Shown here one piece after another: positions 12,760-24,500 of a stretch of DNA of 64,000 nt. The DNA is taken from assembly GCA_905250115.1 (NCBI GenBank), contig CAJNOI010000308.1, positions 1 through 64,000 of the forward strand, in the 5' to 3' direction. The DNA is from Adineta steineri (lineage: Eukaryota > Rotifera > Eurotatoria > Adinetida > Adinetidae). Numbering within the stretch: the stretch's first letter is position 1; each line of letters starts with the position of its first letter. Under the pieces are notes generated by a model. It saw only the letters and a list, made by a program, of their open reading frames with translations. It did not search any database and was not told where the DNA came from. A program made the position numbers and the translations under genes.

Positions 12760-13101
12760 TTTATTTAAACACAAAATCATTAATTAATTCAGTTCAATTC
12801 TTTTCTTGACTCACTAAATATCATCAAAAAAAAGTTTTCATTTTTTATATGTGTGTTATAATATAGAACCACTCAATACAAGAAAAACAAAGAAATTTGA
12901 ACTAAAATATTATCTATATAATCTTATTACAGTAATATTTTCTTCATCATATATTTTTTATATTACAATTTCAATATTATTCAATTTCAACAATAATTTT
13001 TACAATTTATGATAAAACTTAACTAGTCTTAACTCAAGAACTAATATGATGTTAAAAAAAAGAATGTTATCAACATTTTAATATTGCTATAAATTATGAT
13101 T
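12760..13101. other. Convergent 3' region
   Basis: AT-rich sequence after the mucin-like gene. It holds no supported gene or repeat. Confidence 0.4.
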
Positions 13102-13517
13102 TTATTTTAATAAACTCAAATTCAATGTATATCTATTAAAACTATAAATTTTTCTTTTCTGAAAATTGTATAAAAGCAATATATAGGATGGTGCAGGAGG
13201 CGTTTTATCGAAAATAATATTGAATAGCTCCATTACGGTTCGAGCAGACGAGCTGATTTTTTTATCAAGAATATAGACATGTTCATTTTTCAAATCTATA
13301 CGATCAATGTTAATGAGAGCCTTTGTTAAGTATATTGTTTTTATCTTATCTGTGGAAAAGTAAATTTTCGTTCTGATGGTCAATAGTGATACTTAATTGA
13401 TGTTCTCATACTAACCTTGATCGTATGGTTTTGAAATGTGAATATGCCTCTAACATTGACAAAAAACTCAGCTCGTTTGCTCGAATCATAACGGAGATAC
13501 TGAATTTCACGCCTCCC
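13102..13517 (-). pseudogene. Possible eroded two-exon gene fragment, unrecognised
   Basis: On the minus strand an acceptor-like tatatacag is followed by a coding-looking stretch (RREIQYLRYDSSKRAEFF...NVRGIFTFQNHTIK) that ends at a good donor (gttagt, near 13415). About 43 bases on, a second open stretch begins (TKIYFSTDKIKTIYL) and runs through ALINIDRIDLKNEHVYILDK to a stop at 13102. The only nearby acceptors put the second part in a different frame with an early stop, so the two pieces cannot be joined in frame. The protein family is not recognised. It may be a broken gene, a wrongly assembled one, or chance. Confidence 0.25.
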
Positions 13518-13951
13518 TGTATATAGATAAATGCACACAAAGATATTACATAATGTTTGTCTTGAAATAGTTTCGGACAAAAACAATTGCCGATTAGTTA
13601 AGAGTATGAAGAATAAAGTCGTATAAATTCACTCATTTACTAATATTTTTTTCGTTCTTTCAGTGATGTGTTTTATACATTGACTAGAAAATACATATAG
13701 ATAATCATTTGTTTAACTTTCATCACTTCCCACTGTCATCTATATCTTATCAGTTTGTTCGTAACTTTTTATCCAATACTTTCTCTTTCTATTGTCTCTT
13801 ATACTTAAAGTAAAATGGATCTCTATCTCTCTCTTTCTTTTTATGCACATCAATCGGATAGTTTTGAAGTTTTGTTTGATATGTAGAGTTAATCTAAGTA
13901 AAATATCTTTCTTTTCAATTATTTTTTTTTCGTATTTATTTTAGCTAAAAA

Positions 13952-15058
13952 ATGTTAGTTACAAATCCCAGTATCATTGAAATGTTTCCTGTTGAATTAT
14001 GGTTAGACATTTTTAATTATTTCAACTCAAATGATCTATGGCACTCATTTCATGGTTTAAATAGGAAAATTGATGCAATGATTGAGCAAACAATATTACA
14101 TTTAAATTTTGAAGAACAAGACAGTTATTATTACTTTATGAAAAATATGTTACCGATATTGAATGTTGCCAATGTTCGATCATTAAAATTACAAGAACCC
14201 ATTGAAATAATTGATTTTTTCTCTACTTTTCCTCTTAGTTCATTAATACAACTTCGTTTTTTATCATTAAATCTTCTATATTGTTCTGGTGATTCATCAC
14301 TTAAACCTTGGAATCAACTTTCATCATTGAAATATCTACAATCATTGAACATTATGCTTTGTCGATCAACAGGCGGTTTTGATAATAGTAATGAAGAGAA
14401 GGTATTGATTATTCATTCAATATTCAATCAAAATTTTTGCCCATTATTAAAATCATTGATCATCACATCGGGTGAATTTGCACGCGTTACTTCACTTCCT
14501 TTTTCAATGACAACACCTAAAATGACTATTATCGAATATCTATCGATTGACGCATTATATTTTGAAGATTTAATTAAATTACTACCTGCTCTACAAAATG
14601 TGAAATCATTTCACATAGATGACGGATTACACGTTAATGATATGATTGATATACAATCGAGGAAAATGATCATTCGAACACCATTAATGCCTAAGTGTAT
14701 TCGTCTACATTTGAATTTAGAAATGGGTACAACTTTTAATCATATCAAATATATATTAAAGCATACACCAAATTTACAAGGTTTATTTTTATCGATTCGC
14801 CCGAATTTACTTATTGCAAAAAGATGGGAAAAATTATTATCATCAAAATGTCCGAACCTATTGAAATTGGAACTTACATGTACTGATTTTATGTATGGGG
14901 ATTATAGTGCAGTTGTTTATGAAAGACTAGAAACTTTTGAACGCGAATGTCAAACACCATTTTGGATTGAACGAAATACTACAATTTCATATGTTCAAGG
15001 CTATGATCATGATAATCATATAGTTCGATTTTATATTACTAAAGTGAGTTTTATATGA
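13952..15058 (+). CDS. F-box protein with leucine-rich C-terminal region
   Basis: ATG at 13952 follows an acceptor-like ttttag ending at 13944. The N-terminus carries an F-box (residues about 11-45: MFPVELWLDIFNYFNSNDLW, then LNRKIDAMI). After it come leucine-rich, repeat-like segments (VRSLKLQEPIEII, LIQLRFLSLNLLY, LKYLQSLNIMLCRS, TPNLQGLFLSIRP, CPNLLKLELTCTDF). It is probably a substrate adaptor of an SCF ubiquitin ligase, with the F-box binding Skp1. Length is 368 residues in one exon. A gtgagt sequence just before the stop could be a splice donor, but the only near acceptor would make a 36-base intron and add only two residues, so reading through to the TGA at 15058 is preferred. Confidence 0.85.
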   Translation: MLVTNPSIIEMFPVELWLDIFNYFNSNDLWHSFHGLNRKIDAMIEQTILHLNFEEQDSYYYFMKNMLPILNVANVRSLKLQEPIEIIDFFSTFPLSSLIQLRFLSLNLLYCSGDSSLKPWNQLSSLKYLQSLNIMLCRSTGGFDNSNEEKVLIIHSIFNQNFCPLLKSLIITSGEFARVTSLPFSMTTPKMTIIEYLSIDALYFEDLIKLLPALQNVKSFHIDDGLHVNDMIDIQSRKMIIRTPLMPKCIRLHLNLEMGTTFNHIKYILKHTPNLQGLFLSIRPNLLIAKRWEKLLSSKCPNLLKLELTCTDFMYGDYSAVVYERLETFERECQTPFWIERNTTISYVQGYDHDNHIVRFYITKVSFI

Positions 15059-15084
15059 ATATTAAGAGTAGACCTTTAGTTATT

Positions 15085-15120
15085 TTAAGTCATCAGAAAG
15101 ATATCTTTCTGATGACTTAA
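15085..15120. repeat. Perfect 36-bp palindrome
   Basis: The 18-base arm ttaagtcatcagaaagat is followed without spacer by its exact reverse complement. It begins 27 bases after the F-box gene stop codon, so it is probably in the 3' UTR, where it could form a long hairpin. Confidence 0.95.
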
Positions 15121-15646
15121 GATATTTTTTAGTAAAATTTTTAATTGTTAGGTATGTATTTATACAAACAATTGAGAAATCTTGTAAATTTAAATATCAT
15201 TATATAGAAATTATAAAAATCTTAGTCTTAACTCTTAAAAGATTTCTGTTACCTTTTCTTTTCTAACGATCAGACAGGACAGAGCAAAAAAAAGTTTTTT
15301 ATGGTTTTTATACAAAATTATATATATATATGTAGGAAATCTAGTAATAATAATTCTCTTTTACTTTTAGACAAAATAATCAATGGAATAGCGTCGAACA
15401 TTAAAATGTGCAAATAAAACGTGTTTGTTCTTCATTGCATATATTTTCGGTTTCTTTGTTTCTTTTTCTTTATGCAAGTTTAGTTGTTATTTTTCTCTTT
15501 TTATTTTTTATTTTCTTTGGAGTGTGCTATAGCAGAAGCCGGTTCAAATTCTACAATTATGTTATACGGATGAAATAAACAATATGTAGTTTTAATTCTA
15601 ATAAATTATGTTTCATTTTACACAGACTTTATATTAGGTTACGGAT
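15121..15646. other. AT-rich intergenic region
   Basis: No gene is seen. A ggttcaaattct near 15540 resembles a tRNA B-box, but no matching cloverleaf arms were found around it. Confidence 0.4.
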
Positions 15647-15916
15647 TATATCCTCATTAAACATCTTCAGTCACATCACATTTTTCGTTTAGTATCGATT
15701 CAAGATGAGTTTTTAGGAACATTTTACTTTCCCCTACTCATAAGGTATTATTTATTTGAAGAAATGCATATGAAAAAGATAGTCAAGATGTTAGTAGTTG
15801 TTACAATAATCTAGCTCTTCTCTATTCCAATGACAAGAATTACAATGAAGCATTGGATTATCATCCTAAAGCTTGAACTCTGAAAGAAAGGCTTCTTCCT
15901 TTTGATCATGATACAG
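15647..15916 (+). pseudogene. Remnant of a TPR-repeat gene
   Basis: Two coding-like pieces lie in order. The first (about 15647-15744) reads YILIKHLQSHHIFRLVSIQD then FLGTFYFPLLI and ends at a donor-like sequence. The second (15760-15916) reads NAYEKDSQDVSSCYNNLALL, then YSNDKNYNEALDYHPKA, a TGA stop, and TLKERLLPFDHDT. The second piece is a clear kinesin-light-chain-type TPR unit (YNNLALLY...NYNEAL...). The in-frame stop and missing flanks make it a decayed fragment. Such TPR genes often occur in large families, so a live paralogue elsewhere is likely. Confidence 0.6.
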
Positions 15917-16041
15917 GTATATTATATTTTCTTATTATTATTCAAAAAATTATTATTGTGAAAAAGCAAAGAACATATAAATACACATCAATCGAATAAA
16001 ATTATATCTCATAATTTGGATACGATCATGTTACCATCAAT

Positions 16042-18153
16042 TCATTTAGTTTTTTTCATACGAAGCAATTGAATATAAGTTAAAGTAAGAAAACAAAACA
16101 GAATACCACCTAGTGCAACAAAATTCTTCCACAAATCCCAATTAGTTGAAGAATCAATATTTTGTTCTTTTAATATATCTAAACCATCGATGTCACATGT
16201 ATTTGTATCATTGGGTAAACAAAGTTTCAAACCAGTAAATTCATTAATAGCAAATATATTTGATGCATATCGAAAAATACTTATCCATTTTATCCATGAT
16301 AAAAATGAAGTGACCGATGTAATTTCTACAAGAAATCCACTAAAAATTAATGTTAAAACACAAAACATAGCTGCCGTTAAATTAGCAACACCTAAATAAA
16401 TAAAATAAAAAGATAATAATAAAAATCTAGGAACAAATCAATTACTCACCGTAGACTTCAACACTAGCCGACACAACAAAACATAAAGACGAAGCACTAA
16501 GAGAAGTAATATAGATACCAAAGAAGAAGATAAAAAATTTTGCAACTGTCCGTTGAAAACCTATCATAAAATAAGCAATTGCTGAAAATAAAATCGCCGG
16601 GATAGTTCGTAATGGAATAATATCACAAATAAGTTTAGCTATGAAATAAGTTGAGACATGATAATATCCACTGACATTTTCATGTTTAAATAAAGGACGT
16701 TCTTTAATAAATAGATCAAGCGCTGAAAGACTACCGAAAACTTGATTTGTTACCATAAAAAAGATGGCACCGAGACGATTTTTAACACCAATATTTAAAG
16801 AATGATCCATTTGAATGTAAATCAAACCGATAAGTATACCCAAGAAAATCGATACACCTGTTTGCATACCGACAAGTGCTGGATTTCGAAATGTATTACG
16901 TAGTGTTCTTTGTGATACATAGAATATTTCTGATAGACGGGATTTTTTTGGTGATTTTGGTGTAGTATCAGGTAGTGTGGGTGAGTTTCGTGGTGAAGGA
17001 CATAACTCATTTATCTGTTGTTTGATTGCAGTATATAATGTTGATTTTGTATAAGCATTATGCAAATAATTAACTATCTGTGTATTTTGCGGATCTGAAT
17101 CGATTCCATCAAGTATATTCGATGAGGAATGAGTTGGTTGATAATCACCTTGACATACATCGAGAAGAAAATCAGCCGGATTTTCATGTTCTTCACATTG
17201 AAAGCCAATTGAAGCAAAGAATGGAAGAACATCAGCAGTTGGACCATGATATATACAGCGTCCTGCACCTACTAGAAAGAGAGTATCGAATAGTTTAAAA
17301 ATCGAATACCGAGGTTGATGAATCGAAAAGATTATTGTACCTTTTAAAAAACAAAATAAGAAAATAAATAAAAAATATGATCTATAATAACATCTTACGC
17401 CCTTTTCTTGATAACTGATGTAAATATTTCATAACATTTCGAGCCGTTGATGAATCTAAACCTAAAAAAAACATCAAATGCGTGTTTTGTTTGGACAGAT
17501 CAGTCTGAAAATTTTGATATTGTATATTATTTACCTGTTGTTGGTTCATCTAAGAAGAGAACTTTAGGTGAAAGAACCAATTCCATACCGATATTCGTTC
17601 GTCTTCGTTCGCCACCAGAAATACCTCGTTTCATTTCATTGCCAACTTTCTGATCAGCACATTTCTTCAAACCTAATTGTTCAATAACTTCATCAACAAT
17701 GGCTATCTTGTCATTTGACTTAACATTACGAGGCAATCGAGTATTAGCTGAGAAGATTAAATTTTCTCGAACAGTTAAATTACTACTTATAATATCATCT
17801 TGAACAACGTAACCAACTCGATATTTAAAATCTAATGTTTGCGGTTGTCCATCCATAAGAACTTGTCCTCTAAGACCATGACGATCTTTTCGATCAGCTA
17901 GAATATCTAAGAGAGACGATTTACCACTACCTGTGGGTCCAAGAATTGCATTCATGCCAGGTTTAAAAATTCCTGATATATCGGAGAGAATTTCTTGGTG
18001 TTTTTTCTTTAAACATGCTACCGGTATACAGTTACAGCATTTTTGAGAATTTAAAGTATAATAGATTGAATGAAAACTAATGACTGAACCATGAGTATGT
18101 CCATCGTCGTTATTTGCTGATTTTTTCAATACCGCCCCATTCTCGATGTCCAT
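16042..18153 (-). CDS. ABCG2: ABC half-transporter, subfamily G (ABCG2-like)
   Basis: ATG at 18153 and TGA at 16042-16044, with a few short introns. The nucleotide-binding domain comes first: Walker A GPTGSGKSSLLDILADRKD, YVVQDDIISSNLTVRENL, the signature ISGGERRR and Walker B VLFLDEPTTG, then an H-loop (SIHQPR). After a linker (HENPADFLLDVCQGDY) comes the membrane domain: NTFRNPALVGMQTG, GLIYIQMD, FKHENVSGYYHVSTYFIAKL and a final hydrophobic pair with a Cys-containing outer loop. This NBD-then-TMD order and the ABCG2-like details suggest a plasma-membrane exporter of lipophilic compounds working as a dimer. All ATPase motifs are intact. It could be another close member of the ABCG subfamily, so the symbol marks resemblance. 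Confidence 0.93.
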
Positions 18154-18821
18154 AGATAAAATTTGGTGATTCGAATTTCTGAAAAGAAAAGGTAAGATCT
18201 ATGTTTAAATACGCAAACTTCACATGTACTCATATTATCTTCTAACTTCATCACTACATAAATCAAATTTTATAAAGTCATATTATTACCTTCCATTAAG
18301 TACCTTAGAGTAAAAAATATCATAGTGAATATAAAAGTGTTGTAATTGTGTTATATAAGAGCGACCGAAATAAAAAAAACTTTTATTCGTTCTTGTTGTT
18401 TTCAATGAGAATGACAAACATTTAAATAGAAATATCAAAGGATGATATCTCGTAACAACCATACGCAGACGCCGTTCTTTTTTCTTTCTACTTTAAGATC
18501 AAGGACAATATTTGTTGTAACGAAAAAGTGACTGATAAGCTGTCACTTACATAACAAGTATAATTTTACCAAATAATACGATGACTAGTACTCAAAATAA
18601 TGTCAGTTATTTGGCTTTAAAAATATATTATATAATAGTATAATCTGAGAAATAAATCGAAATTAATCACATCAAATTTTGCCAATTTATGGTTTGTCAG
18701 ACTGACTATTAATTGAATTAAATATGATAGATTTTCTATGGTAGATAGTATTTGTATCAAAACGTTGTTTTATCTCTTAAATTGAGCGATAGATATTATA
18801 TTAACGCTATTCATATCTGCT
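18154..18821. other. Upstream region of the ABCG2-like gene
   Basis: AT-rich, with no supported coding region. It leads into the telomere-like block and assembly gap. Confidence 0.45.
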
Positions 18822-18870
18822 TAAGGGTGTGGGTGTGGATAAGATTCTGCATTAGTATTCTCACCCACAC
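18822..18870. repeat. Telomere-like G-rich block with inverted C-rich block at gap edge
   Basis: The sequence runs aagggtgtgggtgtgg, about 20 ordinary bases, then tctcacccacac, and then breaks into Ns. The G-rich block and the C-rich block are in opposite orientation, as if they were the ends of a short inverted-repeat element. The unit GTGTGG/TGTGGG resembles the bdelloid telomere repeat type. Confidence 0.6.
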
Positions 18871-18970
18871 NNNNNNNNNNNNNNNNNNNNNNNNNNNNNN
18901 NNNNNNNNNNNNNNNNNNNNNNNNNNNNNNNNNNNNNNNNNNNNNNNNNNNNNNNNNNNNNNNNNNNNNN
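18871..18970. other. Assembly gap (100 N)
   Basis: Exactly 100 N bases. The left flank ends within a C-rich telomere-like repeat, so the missing sequence is probably more of this repeat. True length is unknown. Confidence 0.99.
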
Positions 18971-19001
18971 TTTTTTTTCTTTATTTCTAATTCTTAAAAA
19001 A

Positions 19002-19727
19002 TTATTCTGATAGCATATTTTTAGCACGAGAATCAACAAACATAAATGAAAATGGAATAGATTTATCATTTAAATTTCCATCAATAAAACGATCAAGTTG
19101 AGTATAAAGATCAGATGTTCGTTTACATGTTAAAATATGTTTCATATACAATTTTTCTTTTAAATACATTTGTAATGGAACAGATATATTCATTGTTTGG
19201 TGATAAACATTATCTAATTGTTTACGTGTTGTATCGCATTCAGATTTTTGTAATTCGGAAAAAAATTGAGCAAAATTTGTTTTATTCAAATGATTAGGTG
19301 ATAAAAGACGAAGTGTTCGATCAGCTCGAACTGATGATATATGTTGTAAATTAATTTCAAAATTAAGTACTTGACAAAGACGAATAAGACCTTTGACATC
19401 ATGGTATCTACAACAAGAAAAAAAAGATATTTCTGTTTACATCATCATAAATTATATAACATACTTTTGTTCACTTCGTTCGTGAAATAATTTTGCAAAA
19501 TTTGGAAAAACATTATTTAATGTTAATGCATAATATGCTGTTTCATATTGATATTGTTGTTCACTTAATGTTACAATCAAAGTTTGAATACTGTCAGCTT
19601 TATTAACTGCTGATGCTCGTCGTACATATTGATGTTGATTTTCTGTTGGTACTGATACATCTTGAATTGATGTATGTGGAATACAGACAAGAACGCCAAC
19701 GATTATAAAAAATAACATTCGAAACAT
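19002..19727 (-). CDS. Secreted protein of unknown family
   Basis: ATG at 19727 gives a signal peptide (MFRMLFFIIVGVLVCIPHTS). A first exon ends after HERSEQK; an acceptor near 19410 leads to YHDVKGLIRLCQVLNF and the rest of the frame, ending VDSRAKNMLSE. The mature part, roughly 200 residues, is largely helical by composition, with three cysteines (LCQ, SECD, LTCK) and motifs such as FAQFFSELQKSECDTTRKQL. No known domain is recognised. The short intron and clean signal peptide argue for a real gene. The left end lies only 31 bases from the gap, which is downstream of the stop. Confidence 0.65.
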
Positions 19728-20295
19728 GATTAAATTATATTCTTATCGATGTTTAACATATGTGATGTAAGGATAAAAGTGTGAGGTGACTAGTCAATGT
19801 TCTTTTTCTTCGGATTCTTATCTTCGGTGTGCAAAACTTGTTTGAATGACTCATATAAAACACATGACTGGCAGATGATATTTTTATTTAAATCTATTCA
19901 TTTTTCTTAATACTAAAGTCGAAAGTTATTAAGTTGGCTTTTTTTACATCTGCTATGATTCTCATCATGATAATAAAACATTAAATAGTTTCATTGATTT
20001 TATTACAAAAACAAATAGAAATTATCCTATGATGAAATTTATTGAAACAGAATATAATTTCGAGAATCATCAAGAACTTATGAAGGAATATTCCTAAAAT
20101 AGATTTCCTTCATATATCAACATGTGCTATTTTGAGTTGTACAATGAATGGATGATATATACAGCTTGATGATTTATCTCATAAACTATCATTTGTCAAC
20201 ACTTTAGCTAAATTAAATTATTATCTTCGTATATAAAAAACAAAAGTATTTTGTCATTTTTCATTTGAGAAATTCTTTGAAATCAAAAAAAAGAC
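19728..20295. other. Divergent intergenic region
   Basis: This is the upstream region of the secreted orphan (-) and the EGF-repeat gene (+). No coding or repeat feature is supported. Confidence 0.4.
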
Positions 20296-21333
20296 ATGAT
20301 TAATTATCATTTTTTTCTAATTGCAATTCTATTTATTACAATAATACATGCTGAACGTGCACGTAATGACAATCTTGATGATGAAGAAAACTTTTTAAAT
20401 ACAAATAATAATGAAGGTAAGATATGTCTCTGCTAAAAATTTGTAAATAGAATTTTTCTTCAGAAGAAATTATTGAAACAATAAAACGTTTTTTGGGAAA
20501 ATCGAAAAAAACAACAACATCAAAACCAACTTCTGATGCTATATCAGCTCTCATAACAACAACATCATCATCTATTCCTACGGACAAGTATGGTAAAAAA
20601 TTCAATGGTAAATATATTTTATTAGAATTGGCCTGTCTAAGATTTAGAAAAACAGTATATGAATATATTGATTGTCGGAATCATTCTAGCACTGTCAGAG
20701 AAAGAGCTACAAAACTATGGGAAGATTTAATTTCTGACTACAACTCTTAGAAACCTAGTTAGAGAAATTCCTCTAGATAAGTCTTCATCGCTTCTTTTCA
20801 ACGGCAAAAACTGCAACTCTCCATCTAGTAAAAGATTTATTATTAAATAGTAATTGTAATATTTTGTTTTTTGGAACATTGAAAAGATGCATGTGGTGTT
20901 GGAAATCCATGTAAAAACGGTGGAACATGTCGAACATTACCTAGTGGTAGACATTATTGTTATTGTACAGATCAATATTATGGAAGAAATTGTGAAAAAA
21001 GTAGAAAAATTTATCTTAAATTTCCTTTTTTTCTTTTATAAATATTATGAATTATATAGAATTTAAATCAACCGGTTATAAAACCAATAATAAAATAACG
21101 AAAAACTCTTGTTCAAGTTCACCATGTCTTCATGGAGGTGAATGTGTGCCATCAGATAAAACATTTTTTTGTCGATGTAAAACACCTTATTATGGAACTA
21201 ACTGTAATAAACGTATGTATTACTTAGATATTTCAAAACAAAATCAATCTAAACTATTCTGTATTTGAATTTCTATATAGGTTTATCTAAACGTGAAGAA
21301 ATTCTTGATGAATTATTTGAAAGATACAATTAA
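20296..21333 (+). CDS. Secreted EGF-repeat protein
   Basis: Five exons fit together. The first begins with ATG at 20296 and a signal peptide (MINYHFFLIAILFITIIHA), then an acidic stretch. The second (EEIIETIKRFLGKSKK plus a Thr/Ser-rich piece) ends at a donor near 20592. The third (from about 20887) encodes an EGF unit, ACGVGNPCKNGGTCRTLPSG, with YCYCTDQYYGRNC. The fourth (from about 21060) encodes a second EGF unit, SCSSSPCLHGGECVPSDK, with FCRCKTPYYGTNC. The fifth ends ELFERYN. Both EGF units have the six-cysteine C-x-C...C spacing and the GG turn; neither shows the DxD/N calcium-binding start. It is probably a small extracellular ligand or matrix protein. The intron at 20592-20886 is longer than usual and might hide another exon. 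Confidence 0.75.
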
Positions 21334-21528
21334 AAATTATTTTATTTCATATATTTTCAACATTTAAAATATTTCAATAAATATATAAATGATCAAGAGA
21401 TCTCGGGAAAAAACGAAACATTTGTTCAATCACAATTATTTCTAGAATAGCGCATATATATATATATATATACACTCTAAAAAAAAACAAATAGATAAAT
21501 ATATCACAACAAAAAACATTGATGGTTT

Positions 21529-24500
21529 TTATCCAATGTTATTTGCTAATGTTTCATCGTCGTCAAATTGAACTAATGGATCCATTTGTGTATCTAATAC
21601 TTGCTAAAATAAATAAATAAATAAATAAATTTTAAAAATCAAATAATTCCTTCATATAATTAAAGCAAAACACAAAAAAAGCGTTAAATATTAAGCAAGA
21701 TAAAGCACATTTAATCTACTTCATAGTAATTGTGCTGCAGCTGACGATGATGGTGATGATGCAGTAAAATGTGCAATAACATCGCCATTTTTATCCGTAT
21801 GAAGATTTACACTCATCGCATCCTGGAATCATTCATGCATTTATATATTATAGAAGCTATTATCTCATTGTTTTTTCTATTTGGAAATCACTTACATTAG
21901 TCCGAGTATTTGATTTAAAATTAGATCCTGTTAAATAATCATCACTATTATCCATATCAATCAATTCAAGTGTAGGAACTGTATGATTATTATTTAGTAT
22001 TGAATCATCACTATTCATCATTGATGGTGTTAGATTTGATAATGAATTTTCGTTTCGACTCTATGATTGTTTAAGAGAAAAAAAGAAAACAATCAACATA
22101 AACAAAATCATATTTGAAAATCAAAAAATCATGCATTTATTTCCCACAATAAATCAGCTATGATATGAAGAAAAAAGAAATTAAATTTACCATAGTACGT
22201 TGTTCTTTTGTTGTTAAAAGTCTCGTAATAGGTAAAAGACATGGTGGTAATGTAGCTGTTAACGGTGGATAACTATGCGTTAAAAGTGGTTTCATAAAAC
22301 TAAATAAAAAAGAATTATTAATAGTAAAACAAGATCAATATTTACATTTTATCAAAATGTGACCATTTATTTAAAAGCCATGTTTTTGATTGTTTTTTTT
22401 GTTCGTCCTATAATAAAAATGATTATGTTATTTTGTTGTTTTGTAATTATTTAAGAATTTTTTTCGTTCCGTCACCAAGCGTTAGTTGTGTTAATGCATT
22501 TATTTAAGCAACGATATATTTGCGAATTCTCTCGCAGAAAAACAAACAAAAAATACCTTTGTTTTTCTTGATGTATCTGGTCGAACATCGATTGCTATTG
22601 GAGTTTCATCTTCATTGTTCAACAACGCAACCTCGTCTGATGAACGACGTACTCGCTGAAAATATTGTTGGTTAGTTTTTATATACTCTTCTCTCCTCTT
22701 ATTATTCTTTTCTTTTTTTATAATGATAAAAAATAAAAGGTAATCCCAACTTTGGTCGAAAAGAAAAAATGTCGAAATATAAAAATATCGAAATAAAATT
22801 AGACAAATGCCGAATGTCGAATGTAAGAATATCGAATTGAAAATAGTCGAAATTCAAAAGTATTGAAGGGTGTAGATGTGGGTATTGGCGTGGGTGAGGG
22901 TGAGGGTGAGGCTGTGGATGTGGGTGTGGGGATGGGTGTGGCTAAATATAGATGAGTGTCTGTATTCACACTAACCCTCAAACGTCTTTCTTTATTTTTC
23001 CTATTAAGTTGTTTCGAATACCCAAAATCTTATCATTTTCATATTTCGATATTTTTACTTTCGACCTTAGTTGGAAGAATCAAATAAACTTCGAATATCT
23101 TACATTATTATTTCCCATAATTCGATATCTATCACGTGAAGATGTTGTTTCAATTTCTTCACTGACATTCATTCTATCAATAAAAGAAATTCTTTTTATA
23201 TAAATAATTTGTTTGTTTTTTTTCGCTTACCGAATTTTAAGTAATTTTAAAACTGGTGCGACTAATGTTCCATTGAATACAACAGTTATGATAACAATAA
23301 CTGATGTTGTTGTATACATAAGTGAACGAGCATGTGTTGAAACATTTCGAATAGCTAATGCAAATGCAAAAGCACCACGTAAACCAGAAAATATAATCAT
23401 CATTTGCCATCGCCAACTAATAGGATTTTTACGAAATAAATTAAGTATAAATGATAGAAATACAACACATAAAACACGTGCTAAACAAATAGCCATCTAA
23501 TAAAAACAAAAGAATATTAGAATAAAAAAAAGGAAGATAATATTTCATCTTACAATAGATAGAATAATAAATCGCATATCCCATTTGTGACTAGGAAATG
23601 TAAATAATGTTATTCCAATATAAATAAATATAAAATTTTCAGCAAGAAAATTAAATAATCCAAATAACTAAATTAGAAAATAATTGACAATTTTCTATAA
23701 TAAGATTTTTATTATAATATACATCACGTGTTCGTTGTTGGGATTCTTTTGAAAGATTATTGAATGTATAATGCGCTTGAAATATACCACAAAAGAGTAC
23801 AGCAACAATACCTATTTAATAAAATTATTTAAATATATTCTTCTTATTGGTTCGATCCTATTTCAATACTCTATAATAAATCTATCAGATTTGATTACAG
23901 AAAAGATGAAAGTTAAATGAAGCAATAGAGAAAAATGTCATTAAAAGCAGCGATGCATATGATAAAAAATGACAATTATACTAATCTATATGAACATTAG
24001 AAAAATTAAAATTTGTTGTCAAATAAAATTCCGACTAATCTTCAATCCTGACATGGATTTCAAAATGTCAATGTCATCGATTCAGTAACAAGCTAAGCAA
24101 ATTTCGTCAAAATATTACTTTTTGTTTATTGTAAATTTTCTAAAACTTTCATTATATTCTTCATAAGTTTGACTTCTAAGATTTCTTATTATTAATATAT
24201 ATTTCCAAATTACCTGTCAATCCTGCAGCTTCGGAAGCCAAAAATGTACTGTATGACATCAGAACAAAAAGTGTTGTTTCCAAAAGTGGAAAATCTCGAA
24301 TATAAGTAAATTTCGTCATCTAATAAAATAAAATACATATGTATTTTTTTAATTTAAATAAGATTTTTACCAATGCAGTAAGACATCCCATTCCTGATCC
24401 AATAGCAAATGAACCAATAAATACAACAAAAAAATTGCCTAATGATTTTAACATAAGAGTTCGATCAAATTTATCTAAAATTGCACCAGCGACATATTTT

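Noticed and set aside
15510..15575. A ggttcaaattct sequence resembling the B-box of a tRNA gene
   Set aside because: No A-box at the right distance and no pairing acceptor, D or anticodon stems could be found.
23840..23880. ggttcgatcct, another tRNA B-box-like sequence
   Set aside because: It lies in an intron of the exchanger gene and has no cloverleaf around it.
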